A DNA stretch of 64,000 nucleotides, taken from NCBI RefSeq assembly GCF_003116035.1, contig NZ_LGQW01000001.1, positions 1 through 64,000 of the forward strand. Direction: 5' to 3'. The position numbers and the translations under genes are program-made. This document shows, one piece after another, positions 28,181 to 36,465 of the stretch. Under the pieces are notes generated by a model, which was not told where the DNA came from, made no database searches, and saw nothing but the letters and a program-made list of their open reading frames with translations. The stretch comes from Azospirillum sp. TSH64. GTDB lineage: Bacteria; Pseudomonadota; Alphaproteobacteria; Azospirillales; Azospirillaceae. Positions within the stretch are counted from its first letter, which is position 1. The number at the start of each line of letters is the position of its first letter.

Positions 28181-28192
28181 CGAGGCCGGCCT

Positions 28193-28735
28193 TCAATCTA
28201 GGGGCGGCTCCGGCGTCCTGCCTGAATCGCGCGCCGGGCTGCGCATCGGGTTCTTGGGATCGAACAGGCCGAGGCGTTGCAGGGTCTGTGCGAAGCCTTC
28301 GGTCAGCATGGTGATTCGGTCGCTGATCTCCGCGATCTCGCGGGCGGAGATGACGGGAGCGTCGGTGGAGATGCGGCCATGGGCGCGATAGTTCAGGCGG
28401 ATGGCGACATCGTCGGTCTCGCCCTGGATCCAGGAGCCGTGCAGGATCTTGTTGCGCTCCCGCCCCAGCTCCAGCGCCTCGTCGCAGCGGGCGATCAGGG
28501 CCTTGGCCTCGTCCGCGGGCAGGCGCAGACCGGCGATGGACTTCAGCGCATCGAAGCGCGCCTTGATCTGCATGTTGGAGGCAATCGGCAGGAAATCAGT
28601 GTGATCGGTGCCGAGAAGGCGCGAGATGCACAGCGAAACCATGTCTTCCAACTGCGCCCAGGACACGGCGATCATGCCGATCGCACAGTACATCTTCACG
28701 CTGAGGGGGCCCAGCCGGACCGTCCGCGTCGTCAT
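28193..28735 (-). CDS. Small HEPN-like protein, function unknown
   Basis: 180 residues from ATG 28735, with GGGTGG just upstream; a longer open frame to 28912 has poor coding character before this start. The protein is predominantly helical and contains 'LGRERNKILHGSW' with R94 and H99, matching the R-x4-6-H motif of HEPN domains (many are ribonucleases or nucleotide-binding partners in toxin-antitoxin and defence loci). No adjacent MNT antitoxin is visible, and many cytosolic HEPN-like proteins have other roles, so toxin activity is only a possibility. It is divergently oriented from the SIS isomerase gene. Confidence 0.6.
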   Translation of the reverse strand: MTTRTVRLGPLSVKMYCAIGMIAVSWAQLEDMVSLCISRLLGTDHTDFLPIASNMQIKARFDALKSIAGLRLPADEAKALIARCDEALELGRERNKILHGSWIQGETDDVAIRLNYRAHGRISTDAPVISAREIAEISDRITMLTEGFAQTLQRLGLFDPKNPMRSPARDSGRTPEPPLD

Positions 28736-28952
28736 AGGCCACCCTTGGCATCCCAAGCCCCGCCGCCGGGGCACAGGACCGAAAATAGGCTTTCCCGGCG
28801 GTCTGGGAAAGCCGTCATTGCGCGGCTTGCAGTTGACAGGCCCCCGCGATCCATAGGATGCACTGGCCGCTGCACATGGGGCACGCGCGCAGGGTCCGCC
28901 CCGTCCCGTCACCGTCGACGCGCATCATCGGTCACGCAAAGGTATTCCGCCC

Positions 28953-29540
28953 ATGGATTCCCAGGCCACCTCCGCCCCCTCGCTGCACGGCTGCCTCACC
29001 GCCGCCATCGACGTCCTGCGGCGCACCATGGACAGTCTGGATCCGGCGCGGGTCGAGGCGGCGGTCGATGCGGTCGCCACCGCGCTGGGCGCCAACCGGG
29101 CGCTGCTGGTCTGCGGCAACGGCGGCTCGGCGTCGGATGCCCAGCACATCACCGGCGAACTGGTCGGCCGTTTCCTGAAGGAGCGCCGCGGGCTGAAGGC
29201 GATCTGCCTCAGCTCCAACGCGGCGGTCCTGACCGCCTGGAGCAACGACTATTCCTACGACAGCGTCTTCGCCCGCCAGACCGAAGCCTATGGCGAGCCG
29301 GGCGGCGTCCTGCTGGGCATCTCCACCAGCGGCAACTCGCGCAACGTGATCGCCGCCTTCGAGGTGGCGAAGCGGCTGGGCATGACCACCATCGCCATGA
29401 CCGGCGAGGGCGGCGGCAAGATGGCTGCCTTGAGCGACATCCTGCTGGACGTGCCGTCGCGCTCCACCCCGCTGATCCAACAGGTCCACATCTGCCTGTA
29501 CCATTACCTGTGCGAACAGGTCGAAGCCCGGCTCGCCTGA
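28953..29540 (+). CDS. gmhA: Phosphoheptose isomerase-type SIS protein
   Basis: 195 residues, a normal length for GmhA. The SIS domain shows 'LLVCGNGGSASDAQHITGEL' (phosphosugar-binding loop), 'GRFLKERRGLKAICLSSN' and 'LLGISTSGNSRNVIAAFEVAK', all classic for D-sedoheptulose-7-phosphate isomerase. The active-site histidine in 'LIQQVHICLYHYL' near the end is present. It would convert sedoheptulose-7-P to D-glycero-heptose-7-P for heptose-containing glycans. It precedes the OGT-like gene by 8 bp, suggesting one operon. The partner heptose genes (hldE, gmhB) are not in the window. Confidence 0.85.
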   Translation: MDSQATSAPSLHGCLTAAIDVLRRTMDSLDPARVEAAVDAVATALGANRALLVCGNGGSASDAQHITGELVGRFLKERRGLKAICLSSNAAVLTAWSNDYSYDSVFARQTEAYGEPGGVLLGISTSGNSRNVIAAFEVAKRLGMTTIAMTGEGGGKMAALSDILLDVPSRSTPLIQQVHICLYHYLCEQVEARLA

Positions 29541-29548
29541 GCGCGTTC

Positions 29549-31261
29549 ATGACCGCCCCCGTTCAGGAAACGCTTAAGCGGCAGGCGCTGGAGGCTTTCA
29601 ACGCCGGGCGCCTGGAGGAAGCGGCAGCGCTTTGCCGCGCCCTGCTGGCGCAGGACGGCACGGCCGCCGACGTCTGGAACAACCTGGGCGTCATCCTGTC
29701 CGACCTGAACCAGCCCGACGGGGCGGCGGCGGCGCTGCGCAAATCCCTGGTCCTGAGGCCGGATTACGACAAACCCTGGGTCGGGCTGGGCAGCAGCGCC
29801 TACGGCGCCAACCGACTGGACGAGGCGGTCCGGCGCTGGACCCGGGCGATTGCCGCCAATCCGCGGCAGGACACCGGCGTCTGGTTCAATCTGGGCGTCA
29901 CCCACCAGATGCGCGGCAATGCCGATGCGGCGGCCCTGTGCTTCGACCAGGCCGAACGGCTGTCTCCCGCCGACCCGCTGATCGCCAGCCAGCGGCTGCT
30001 GTGCCTGAACTACCTGGATCTGTCCGGCGAGCGCCTGTTGGCCGAACACCGGCGCTTCGACGAGCGGTTCGGCCGGCAGGACGGCAGGCTGCCGACGGCG
30101 GCACCGCACGCCAACCGGCCCGATCCGGAGAAGCGGCTGCGCATCGGCTACCTGTCGGTCGAGTTCCGCGAGCATCTGGGAGCCTATTTCCTGACGCCCC
30201 TGTTCGAGGCGGCCGACCGCAGCCGCTTCGAGATCGTCTGCTATTCGATCCTGCCGGACACCCATGCCGACGCCCACACCGCCCGCTTCAAGGCGCAGGC
30301 CGACGGCTGGCGCACCGTGGGCCATCTCGACGACGAGGCGCTGGCGGCGCAGATCCGTGCCGACGGCATCGACATCCTGGTCGACCTCGCCGGCCATTCG
30401 GGACTGAACCGTCTGCCGATGCTGGCCCGGCGCCCGGCGCCGGTGCAGGTGACCTGGCTGGGCTATCCCAACGGCACCGGCATGGATTCGGTCGACTACC
30501 GCATCGTCGATCCGATCAGCGACCCGGTCGGCCCGACCGACACCCATGCGGCGGAAATGCTGGTCCGGCTGCCCGCCCCCTTCCTGTGCTTCCGCCCGCC
30601 GGCCTCCGCCCCGCCGGTGGTTCCGCTGCCGGCAGGCGCCAGCGGAACCGTCACGTTCGGGTCCTTCAACAAGCTGTCGAAGATCACCGACGGCACCGTC
30701 GCGCTGTGGGCCGAGGTTCTGCGGCGGGTGCCGGACTCCCGCCTGCTGCTGAAGGACCGGCCGCTGTCCGACCCCGGCACCGCGGCGGCGATGCGCGCGC
30801 GCTTCGCCGCCGCCGGCATCGACCCGGCCCGGCTCGACCTCGTCGGCTTCATCAAGGATGCCGCCGGCCATCTGGCCGCCTACAACCGCATCGACATCGC
30901 GCTGGACCCGCACCCCTATAACGGCACCATCACCACCTGCGACACGCTGTGGATGGGGGCGCCGCTGGTGACGCTGGCGGGCAGCCGGCATGCCGCCCGC
31001 GTCGGCGCCAGCCTAATGGCCGCCGCCGGCCTGCCCGAACTGGTCGCCGGCACCCCCGAGCAATACGCTGCCATCGCCGCCAGTCTGGCCGGCGACCTGA
31101 CCCGGCTGATGCGGCTGCGCAAGGGCATGCGCGAGCGGCTGCGGGCATCGGCGCTGTGCGACGAGGGGCGCTTCATGCGCAATCTGGAAACCGCCTACCG
31201 GCTGATGTGGCAGCGCTGGTGCGATCGGCGCCGGTCAGACAGTCAGTCCACAGGCGGCTGA
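29549..31261 (+). CDS. TPR / GT41 (O-GlcNAc-transferase-like) enzyme
   Basis: 570 residues from ATG 29549, 8 bp after the SIS gene; the frame is open further upstream but shadows other genes. TPR units cover about 1-150. The catalytic part shows GT41 features: 'RIGYLSVEFREHLGAYFLTPLF', 'GIDILVDLAGHSGLNRLPML', 'VQVTWLGYPNGTGMDSVDYR', 'VTFGSFNKLSKITDGTVALW' and 'HPYNGTITTCDTLWMGAPLV'. Bacterial relatives glycosylate proteins (for example flagellins or adhesins) or act within glycan synthesis. A second GT41 gene lies at 44319. Its 3' end overlaps the convergent gene at 31243. Confidence 0.87.
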   Translation: MTAPVQETLKRQALEAFNAGRLEEAAALCRALLAQDGTAADVWNNLGVILSDLNQPDGAAAALRKSLVLRPDYDKPWVGLGSSAYGANRLDEAVRRWTRAIAANPRQDTGVWFNLGVTHQMRGNADAAALCFDQAERLSPADPLIASQRLLCLNYLDLSGERLLAEHRRFDERFGRQDGRLPTAAPHANRPDPEKRLRIGYLSVEFREHLGAYFLTPLFEAADRSRFEIVCYSILPDTHADAHTARFKAQADGWRTVGHLDDEALAAQIRADGIDILVDLAGHSGLNRLPMLARRPAPVQVTWLGYPNGTGMDSVDYRIVDPISDPVGPTDTHAAEMLVRLPAPFLCFRPPASAPPVVPLPAGASGTVTFGSFNKLSKITDGTVALWAEVLRRVPDSRLLLKDRPLSDPGTAAAMRARFAAAGIDPARLDLVGFIKDAAGHLAAYNRIDIALDPHPYNGTITTCDTLWMGAPLVTLAGSRHAARVGASLMAAAGLPELVAGTPEQYAAIAASLAGDLTRLMRLRKGMRERLRASALCDEGRFMRNLETAYRLMWQRWCDRRRSDSQSTGG

Positions 31262-31289
31262 TCCACAGGCGGCCGATTTACAGGCGGTT
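31243..31289. repeat. Three 15-bp repeats at overlapping convergent gene ends
   Basis: Three copies of a TCCACAGGCGGCTGA-like unit lie where the two convergent genes overlap. On the minus strand they encode PPVN/DR/Q units. On the plus strand the first provides the stop of the OGT-like gene. Confidence 0.75.
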
Positions 31290-32094
31290 GGCCCGCGGCC
31301 GGCCAGGCGAAGCCGCCCATCCGGTCCTTCGCCAGCCGCTGGAAATGCAGGAAGGTGAAGGGAACCGGGGCGCCGCCGTCGGTGCGGGTGCAGACCGGAA
31401 TGCCGTCCGTCCCGAAACGGACGCTCTTCAGCCCATCGCACATGGCGAAGCAGCCGTCCGCATCGCGGATGTTGTGGTCGAAACCCTGGGCGATCAGACT
31501 TCCCTGCTCAAGGAAGCGGGGATCGGCGGCGGCGATCTCCATCAGCAGATGCATGTCGCTGACATGCGGCCGGCCGCCGATGCGGAAACGGTCGCCCAGG
31601 GCGTGCAGCCTCGGCTTGTCGGCGAAGATCTCCACGAAGCGGTCGCAGAAGAAGCCCAGCGCCTCCGGCCCCTCGAAGCAATTGGCCCAACTCCAGTTCC
31701 CGGCGATCCGCCCGGCGAAGGCGGCGGCGAACCGCTCCGCCGGGCGATAGAGCATGACGTCGCTGTCGAACACGCAGAAGCGTCCCAGCCCATGGCGAAC
31801 GGCGAACTCTTGCGCGAAGAACCAGCGCCCGTAGCACATCGCCTCGTAGCCTTCGCCATTCACCGAAAGATGCTCGTACACCGCGTCGAAGCGGGGGTAC
31901 GAGCTGATGTAGAGGCGGATGTCGGCCTGATGGACCGCAAAGGGCAGGTCGCGGATCTCGTCGATCAGCAGGATTACCGGGCTGTCGGGCGAGGCAAGCG
32001 CCGCCTGCCTCAGCGCGATGTCGACAACGGCCTTGTGGCCGATATGGACGAACAGGATGGGAATGCCGGGCTTGTCGAATAGGAGGTTGGGCAT
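31243..32094 (-). CDS. Putative glycosyltransferase-like protein (unrecognised family)
   Basis: 283 residues from ATG 32094; ATG 32130 is an alternative, and no convincing ribosome site decides between them. The N-terminus 'IPILFVHIGHKAVVDIALRQA' and the acidic 'RFCVFDSDVMLYRPAERF' (DSD, a DxD-like metal site) resemble GT-A nucleotide-sugar transferases that manage a peptide-like or glycan acceptor. The last ~15 residues are three Q/R-PPV-N/D units encoded by a 15-bp repeat. It is convergent with the OGT-like gene and shares 19 bases with it at the 3' end. Confidence 0.65.
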   Translation of the reverse strand: MPNLLFDKPGIPILFVHIGHKAVVDIALRQAALASPDSPVILLIDEIRDLPFAVHQADIRLYISSYPRFDAVYEHLSVNGEGYEAMCYGRWFFAQEFAVRHGLGRFCVFDSDVMLYRPAERFAAAFAGRIAGNWSWANCFEGPEALGFFCDRFVEIFADKPRLHALGDRFRIGGRPHVSDMHLLMEIAAADPRFLEQGSLIAQGFDHNIRDADGCFAMCDGLKSVRFGTDGIPVCTRTDGGAPVPFTFLHFQRLAKDRMGGFAWPAAGQPPVNRPPVDQPPVD

Positions 32095-32297
32095 GGAAGG
32101 GCGGCTTCGTCTCACGGCAAGGGCTGGCATGGTAACCGTCCGCGGCGGCGGGAGGAACCGGTCTGTCCGCACCCTGCCTTGCCCCCTGCCCCCTGCCCCC
32201 TGCCTGGGCCGCCCTGCCTGCCCCTTGCTTGACAAGCCCGCCCTCCGGCTTTTACCGATAGCGCCGTCTTCCCCTTCCACCACATCGGACCGCCGCG

Positions 32298-33122
32298 ATG
32301 AGCGAAGCGCCGTCTTCTTCCCCCGTCCCCGACACCGCATCCGCGGTGCACAGCGGGTCGGCCGACCGCTTCGGCTATGAGTGGGGCCGCTATGCCGAGC
32401 TGAAGGGTATCTACGAAGAGCAGTTCCGCCGCTGGACGCCTTTCCTCAAGCCGGAAGACTGGCGCGGCCTGACCTTCGTCGACGTCGGCTGCGGCATGGG
32501 ACGCAACAGCCATTGGCCGATGAGCTATGGCGCGGTCGGCGGGCTGGCTATCGACATCGACGAGCGTAGCTTGGCGTCCGCCCGCGCGACGCTGGCGCCG
32601 CATTCGGCCATGGAAGTGCGCCGCCAGAGCGCCTATGAGTTGAACGAGGTGGAGCGCTTCGACCTCGCCTTCTCCATCGGCGTCATCCACCATCTGGCTC
32701 ATCCGGAAACGGCGCTCGCCAACATGGTGCGCGCGGTGAAGCCCGGCGGGCGGGTGATGATCTGGGTCTATGGCCGCGAGAACAACGGCTGGATCGTCCG
32801 CTTCGCCGATCCGCTGCGCAAGGCGCTGTTCAGCCGCCTGCCGATCGGGCTGGTACATGCGCTGTCCCTGCCGCCGACCGCGCTCTTGTGGCTGGCCTTG
32901 CGGCTGGGACTGGACCGGCTGGAATATTTCCGCCTGATCCGCCGCTTCGACTTCGCGCATCTGCGCTCGATCGTCTTCGACCAGATGCTGCCGAAGATCG
33001 CCAACTACTGGACGCACGCGGAGGTGGAGGCGCTGATGACGGGTGCCGGGCTGGAGGACGTGCAGCTCACCTGGGTCAACGAGATCTCTTGGGCGGCGAT
33101 CGGAACGAAGACCCACGACTGA
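32298..33122 (+). CDS. Class I SAM-dependent methyltransferase
   Basis: 274 residues. Motif I is 'FVDVGCGMGRNSHWPMSYG', followed by 'LAIDIDERSLASAR' and a late 'FDLAFSIGVIHHLAHPETAL' / 'VKPGGRVMIWVYG' arrangement typical of Methyltransf_11-like enzymes. The C-terminal third is a helical cap. The last ~170 bases have a second, truncated copy at 42437-42606 on the other side of the mobilization island. A possible role is methylation of a sugar in the local glycan (inference). It is followed 16 bp later by the decayed mobC region. Confidence 0.85.
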   Translation: MSEAPSSSPVPDTASAVHSGSADRFGYEWGRYAELKGIYEEQFRRWTPFLKPEDWRGLTFVDVGCGMGRNSHWPMSYGAVGGLAIDIDERSLASARATLAPHSAMEVRRQSAYELNEVERFDLAFSIGVIHHLAHPETALANMVRAVKPGGRVMIWVYGRENNGWIVRFADPLRKALFSRLPIGLVHALSLPPTALLWLALRLGLDRLEYFRLIRRFDFAHLRSIVFDQMLPKIANYWTHAEVEALMTGAGLEDVQLTWVNEISWAAIGTKTHD

Positions 33123-33138
33123 TCGCTTTGATTGGGTT

Positions 33139-33845
33139 TCATCCAACCGGCACCGCTTCAATTCGCGTCCACCAAGCGTCACGCCAGCCCCTTTGCCTGC
33201 TTGTATCCTCCGTCCTCACGGCCGCGCGCGGCCGATTCTTCCAACGTTTTTCGGCCACACGGATCGCGGCTGCGGCACGCTCGGCCGCCCCTGGCGCCAC
33301 ATCCGGGCGCTCGGCGTCCGGCAGGCCCCAATAGTCGAAGCTGCCGGTCATCACCGCAACGACGCGACGCATCTCGACCCGGACCAGATCGCCGGCTTCG
33401 CACGCGGTGTCGCGGTGCTCTGACGGACACAGGCCGGCGTCGACGGCCTGGGTCAGCGCGTGGGTGCTGCGGTCGAGGCTGGTTGCGATAGCCCGCAGCT
33501 CACGGAACGCCGCGCGCAGCGCCTCCACCTCCACCGGGCTCCATTGTGGCTGGCCCATCAGGTGCACCAGGGCCAGCGAGTGCAGCCAAGTCGCCGGGCT
33601 GGTGCCGTGCGCCCGGGCTGCCTCGGCCAGGGCCGCACGCTAGGCGTCCTTGAACCGGACACCGACTTGGTGACCTCGGCGCGGCCGGCGTCTGACCGTC
33701 CATCACCTGGAGGATGAGCTGCCGCAGCGCGGCCGAGGCGCCCCCCGCCCCCATCGGTCTGTAGCGCCCAGGCCTGGAACCGCTCGGCCAGAGCGGCGTC
33801 GACATAGCCTCCGACCATCTTCTGCCCTCCTTGCCCTTCCTCCAT
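33139..33845 (-). pseudogene. mobC: Decayed mobC (relaxosome accessory protein)
   Basis: Pieces in three frames add up to a MobC-like protein: 'MVGGYVDAALAERFQAWAL' from about 33815, 'GASAALRQLILQVMDGQTP' in a second frame, and 'ALRAAFRELRAIATSLDRST' followed by 'HALTQAVDAG' in a third. The third frame also contains a TAG near 33643. MobC helps a relaxase melt oriT. With at least two frameshifts and one stop this copy should be inactive. A 7-bp perfect palindrome (33876-33890) lies upstream of its start. Confidence 0.7.
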
Positions 33846-33875
33846 GCTCCCGATGTCCCCAAAGACCCGCCTGCG

Positions 33876-33890
33876 TTTGCACCGTGCAAA
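33876..33890. promoter_or_regulatory. Palindrome upstream of mobC (operator or oriT arm)
   Basis: TTTGCAC, one base, GTGCAAA: a perfect 7-bp inverted repeat about 30 bases ahead of the mobC start. Relaxosome genes commonly have oriT inverted repeats in this position. The identification is tentative. Confidence 0.35.
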
Positions 33891-33929
33891 ACCCGCGATG
33901 CACGCCGCTTCCCCATAATACTGAGTCTC

Positions 33930-34640
33930 TTATGAAATGACTTTCTGGAGCCAAAGCGGGAAGCAGAGGGATTTGATGCGGCCGGTTTCGGCGATGAGGG
34001 CGTTCCAGGCGTCGCAGCAAGCGTCGATGATGGCGCCCTGATCGGGAAAGACCCGCAACGACATCAGATTCTCGCGCAAGAAGAGCCAGACTCGCTCGAC
34101 TAGGTTGCATTCGGGCGAATAGGGCGGCAACGGCACGAGGGTGAGGTTGTTGGGCACGACCAAGCTCTTGCTGGCGTGCCAACCGGCGCCATCGAGGACC
34201 ATGACGGCGTGGTCGTCCGGGGCCAGGGTGGTGGCGAAGTCGGCGAGGAAGCGGCTCATGGCGATGGTTGACACCGTCGGCAGGACGAGGGCCAAGCCGT
34301 CCCCCGTTGTGGGTTCAACGGCGGCATAGAGATAAGTCCAGTCGAACCTCTGGTCGCACAGGCCAGGGGGACGCTGGCCCTTCAGCCACCAGCGATGGCA
34401 CAGCCACCCCTTCTGCCCAAAGCGCGCCTCATCCTGGAAAAACACGCGCAGGCCCTTGCCCGGGTGCGCTTCGGCGGCCTCCTTCAGGGCGCTGCGAAGC
34501 CCCCTTTTTTTGAAGCTCTCCTGCGCTTTGCTCTCGGCTTCAGGTGAACGGGCCTTCTGGCGCGACAAGCCCAGCCGTCGCAACGTTCGCCCGACGCTGT
34601 GCGGATGAAAGGTTTTTCCGGCGCTCCTAAATGTCTAAAC
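33930..34640 (-). pseudogene. IS630-family transposase, 5'-truncated
   Basis: The open frame gives about 230 residues with the IS630 DDE catalytic core: 'RVFFQDEARFGQKGWLCHRW', 'HAVMVLDGAGWHASKSL' and 'LVPLPPYSPECNLVERVW' (D, D, E). It begins in the conserved 'KTFHPHSVGRTLRRLGLSRQ' segment, just after an in-frame TAG at about 34640. The N-terminal helix-turn-helix part is missing, so this is a remnant. The region upstream is unrelated. Confidence 0.75.
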
Positions 34641-34847
34641 AACTTGGTGGATGCACCACTTAGACGTGGCTGGATATTGGACGCCGATACTGGCTGGTTT
34701 TTGGAAGCCGATTGATAGAAGGAGGCGCACCACGGCCTCAGAGGGGCACAGGTGCGCCGTTGGAGTGTAAAAATACGGCACAGGCCGCATCCGTCATGTT
34801 GCTGTTCGGGTTGCAAACAGCAGAAACTAATACACGGCGATGTGCCC
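34640..34847. other. Intergenic, nothing recognised
   Basis: About 200 bases of lower GC content between the truncated IS630 and the next gene. No ORF with coding character and no clear repeats were identified. Confidence 0.4.
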
Positions 34848-35228
34848 TTAGGGCAGCAGACCGTTGCCAAATTTCACCGCCAGGATGATCAAACCAACGA
34901 TAGCCGAGATGATGGCGATCGTGCGGTTGTTCTGCCTATTCATGGTCGCCAAATCCAGCGCCGTGTTTTTGATTTCAGTACGGAGGTGTGCCTCGGCTTC
35001 TTTGCAACGGCGGTCGACCCCCGTGAAGCAACCGTCGAGTTTGAGGTCGGCGATGTCCATCCGATGAAGAATGGCATCGATGCCTTTCCTGATCTCGGCC
35101 ATATCGGATTGCATCCGCTGCCTCTCCTTGCATAGCTCGTCGAGAACCACCTTGAGCGCCTCTGCGGAGGCATCCACATTCTGTATGCCTGCCGTCCGAA
35201 GAGCCCGTGCATAGGCCATGGTATCCAT
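34848..35228 (-). CDS. Coiled-coil protein with C-terminal membrane helix (DUF1640/CCDC90-like)
   Basis: 126 residues from ATG 35228 with AGGAG upstream; a GTG immediately before it is possible. The middle is charged and helical with heptad character ('ERQRMQSDMAEIRKGIDAIL'). The C-terminus 'IAIISAIVGLIILAVKFGN' is one membrane helix. Proteins of this layout are often annotated DUF1640/CCDC90-like in alphaproteobacteria, frequently on plasmids and mobile elements. The function is unknown. Confidence 0.6.
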   Translation of the reverse strand: MDTMAYARALRTAGIQNVDASAEALKVVLDELCKERQRMQSDMAEIRKGIDAILHRMDIADLKLDGCFTGVDRRCKEAEAHLRTEIKNTALDLATMNRQNNRTIAIISAIVGLIILAVKFGNGLLP

Positions 35229-35431
35229 CACGGTACCTGATCTCCTGGAAAATGGAACGGCTGTTGCCGTTTTCCAGTTGGTGAGAGGGCGTTGTCACGT
35301 TAACCCGACCGGAGGCAAGGAGAGGGGTTAGCAGTGCCCCAAAGACACCTGCTACGCAATTTGGCGGGCGCACGTCTCCTATTGCCAGAGGGCGAAAGCC
35401 TCAGCCCGGTGGGCCCGATATTCTGAAGCAG

Positions 35432-35821
35432 TCATGAGGTGGCAACGCGGATAGCAATGCTGGTGAATAGGTCCATGGGGCTAACAGGAACCGCTGAGCT
35501 TGGCGCGGTGATACGTGATCGGGGATGACCTACGCTTCCAAATCGATGACCGCAACAGTCCGAGATCGCGGTTGCCGTCCTTGTCCTGAACCGCATGCTC
35601 CACCTCGGACGCTGTCCGCGTTGTGTGATCAGGAACACCAACCCGCCAGCATCAGCTTTTGCTGCCTCCATGCAGCAGCGTCGCTGGCCGACGGTCCCAT
35701 CAGCGTACGCGATGAATGCGGTGTCGTGCTTTCGTCGCAGCCAATCAGCGTAGGCGCGCGCCCAGGTAGACTTGCCGGTGCCGCCCTTGTCGCTGATCAC
35801 GAGAATGAGTTTCTTGGACAT
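35432..35821 (-). pseudogene. ParA-like ATPase, frameshifted and truncated
   Basis: The N-terminus is a clear ParA Walker A: 'MSKKLILVISDKGGTGKSTW'. After 'AFIAYADGTVGQ' (about 35690) the frame loses similarity, while another frame continues with 'TLLHGGSKS' and 'AVQDKDGNRDLGLLRSSIW', which look like the next ParA segments. A frameshift is the simplest explanation. The start overlaps the upstream gene's stop as TGATG, so the two were translationally coupled. Partition function is probably lost. Confidence 0.6.
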
Positions 35822-36465
35822 CACATAGTCTCCTGAAATGCGACGTTGTCTGACGCTGTGCCAGCTCCATTGTGAGAGCGTCTGGCAACACATACCGGTG
35901 ACGCCGGCGCGGTGGTTTGAAGGTCTGCAGGCACCGGTGATGCCGGCGATGTGGTGGGAAGCGAAGGGACTGTGGGAGACGCCTGAGCGGCAGACATGTC
36001 CACCATCGCGCCTGCATTTTGTTCTGAGGGCAATACCTCGCCGGCTGCCGAAGGCGACGGCGCTGAGGCATTATCGACGCCGGTGCCACCGGACATCGAC
36101 GGCAGTTCTGCACTCTGTGCAGGACCTGAGCCAGTCTCGTGTGGTTGAGGCCGTGCACCTGCATTGCGTGTTCGTCGGCGGGCAGTCTTAGGCCGTGAAC
36201 CGCTGACATTAACGTCGTCGGCATCGAAGTAGCGCCGAATGGTTTTCACAGAAACACGCGTGAACACTTCGTCTAGATCGCGCAGTATCTCGACGGCGTC
36301 ATCGAGTGAGTAGCCGTTGTTCAGCGCCGCATCGATCTTTGGACGAAGACGCTGAATCGCCCCGCTTATCGGTATGTTCTCGGGCTCTTTTGGTGGCAAC
36401 TGGCTTAGCCGTTCTGCTGCCTTATCAACGACAGCGATGGTCACATAGTGTATGCGAGCGGGCAT
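35821..36465 (-). CDS. Hypothetical protein coupled to parA
   Basis: 214 residues. The first ~90 are well-behaved and helical ('ISGAIQRLRPKIDAALNNGY', then 'SLDDAVEILRDLDEVF' and 'SVKTIRRYFDADD'), suggestive of a small DNA-binding or adaptor domain. The rest is a low-complexity Ala/Pro/Ser tail. Position directly upstream of parA on a decayed mobilizable element suggests a plasmid-maintenance or transfer role (inference). No family is recognised with confidence. Confidence 0.5.
   Translation of the reverse strand: MPARIHYVTIAVVDKAAERLSQLPPKEPENIPISGAIQRLRPKIDAALNNGYSLDDAVEILRDLDEVFTRVSVKTIRRYFDADDVNVSGSRPKTARRRTRNAGARPQPHETGSGPAQSAELPSMSGGTGVDNASAPSPSAAGEVLPSEQNAGAMVDMSAAQASPTVPSLPTTSPASPVPADLQTTAPASPVCVARRSHNGAGTASDNVAFQETM

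Noticed and set aside
34484..34870. 128-codon minus-strand open frame over the IS630 edge
   Set aside because: Its second half is an out-of-frame reading of the IS630 transposase; no coding evidence.
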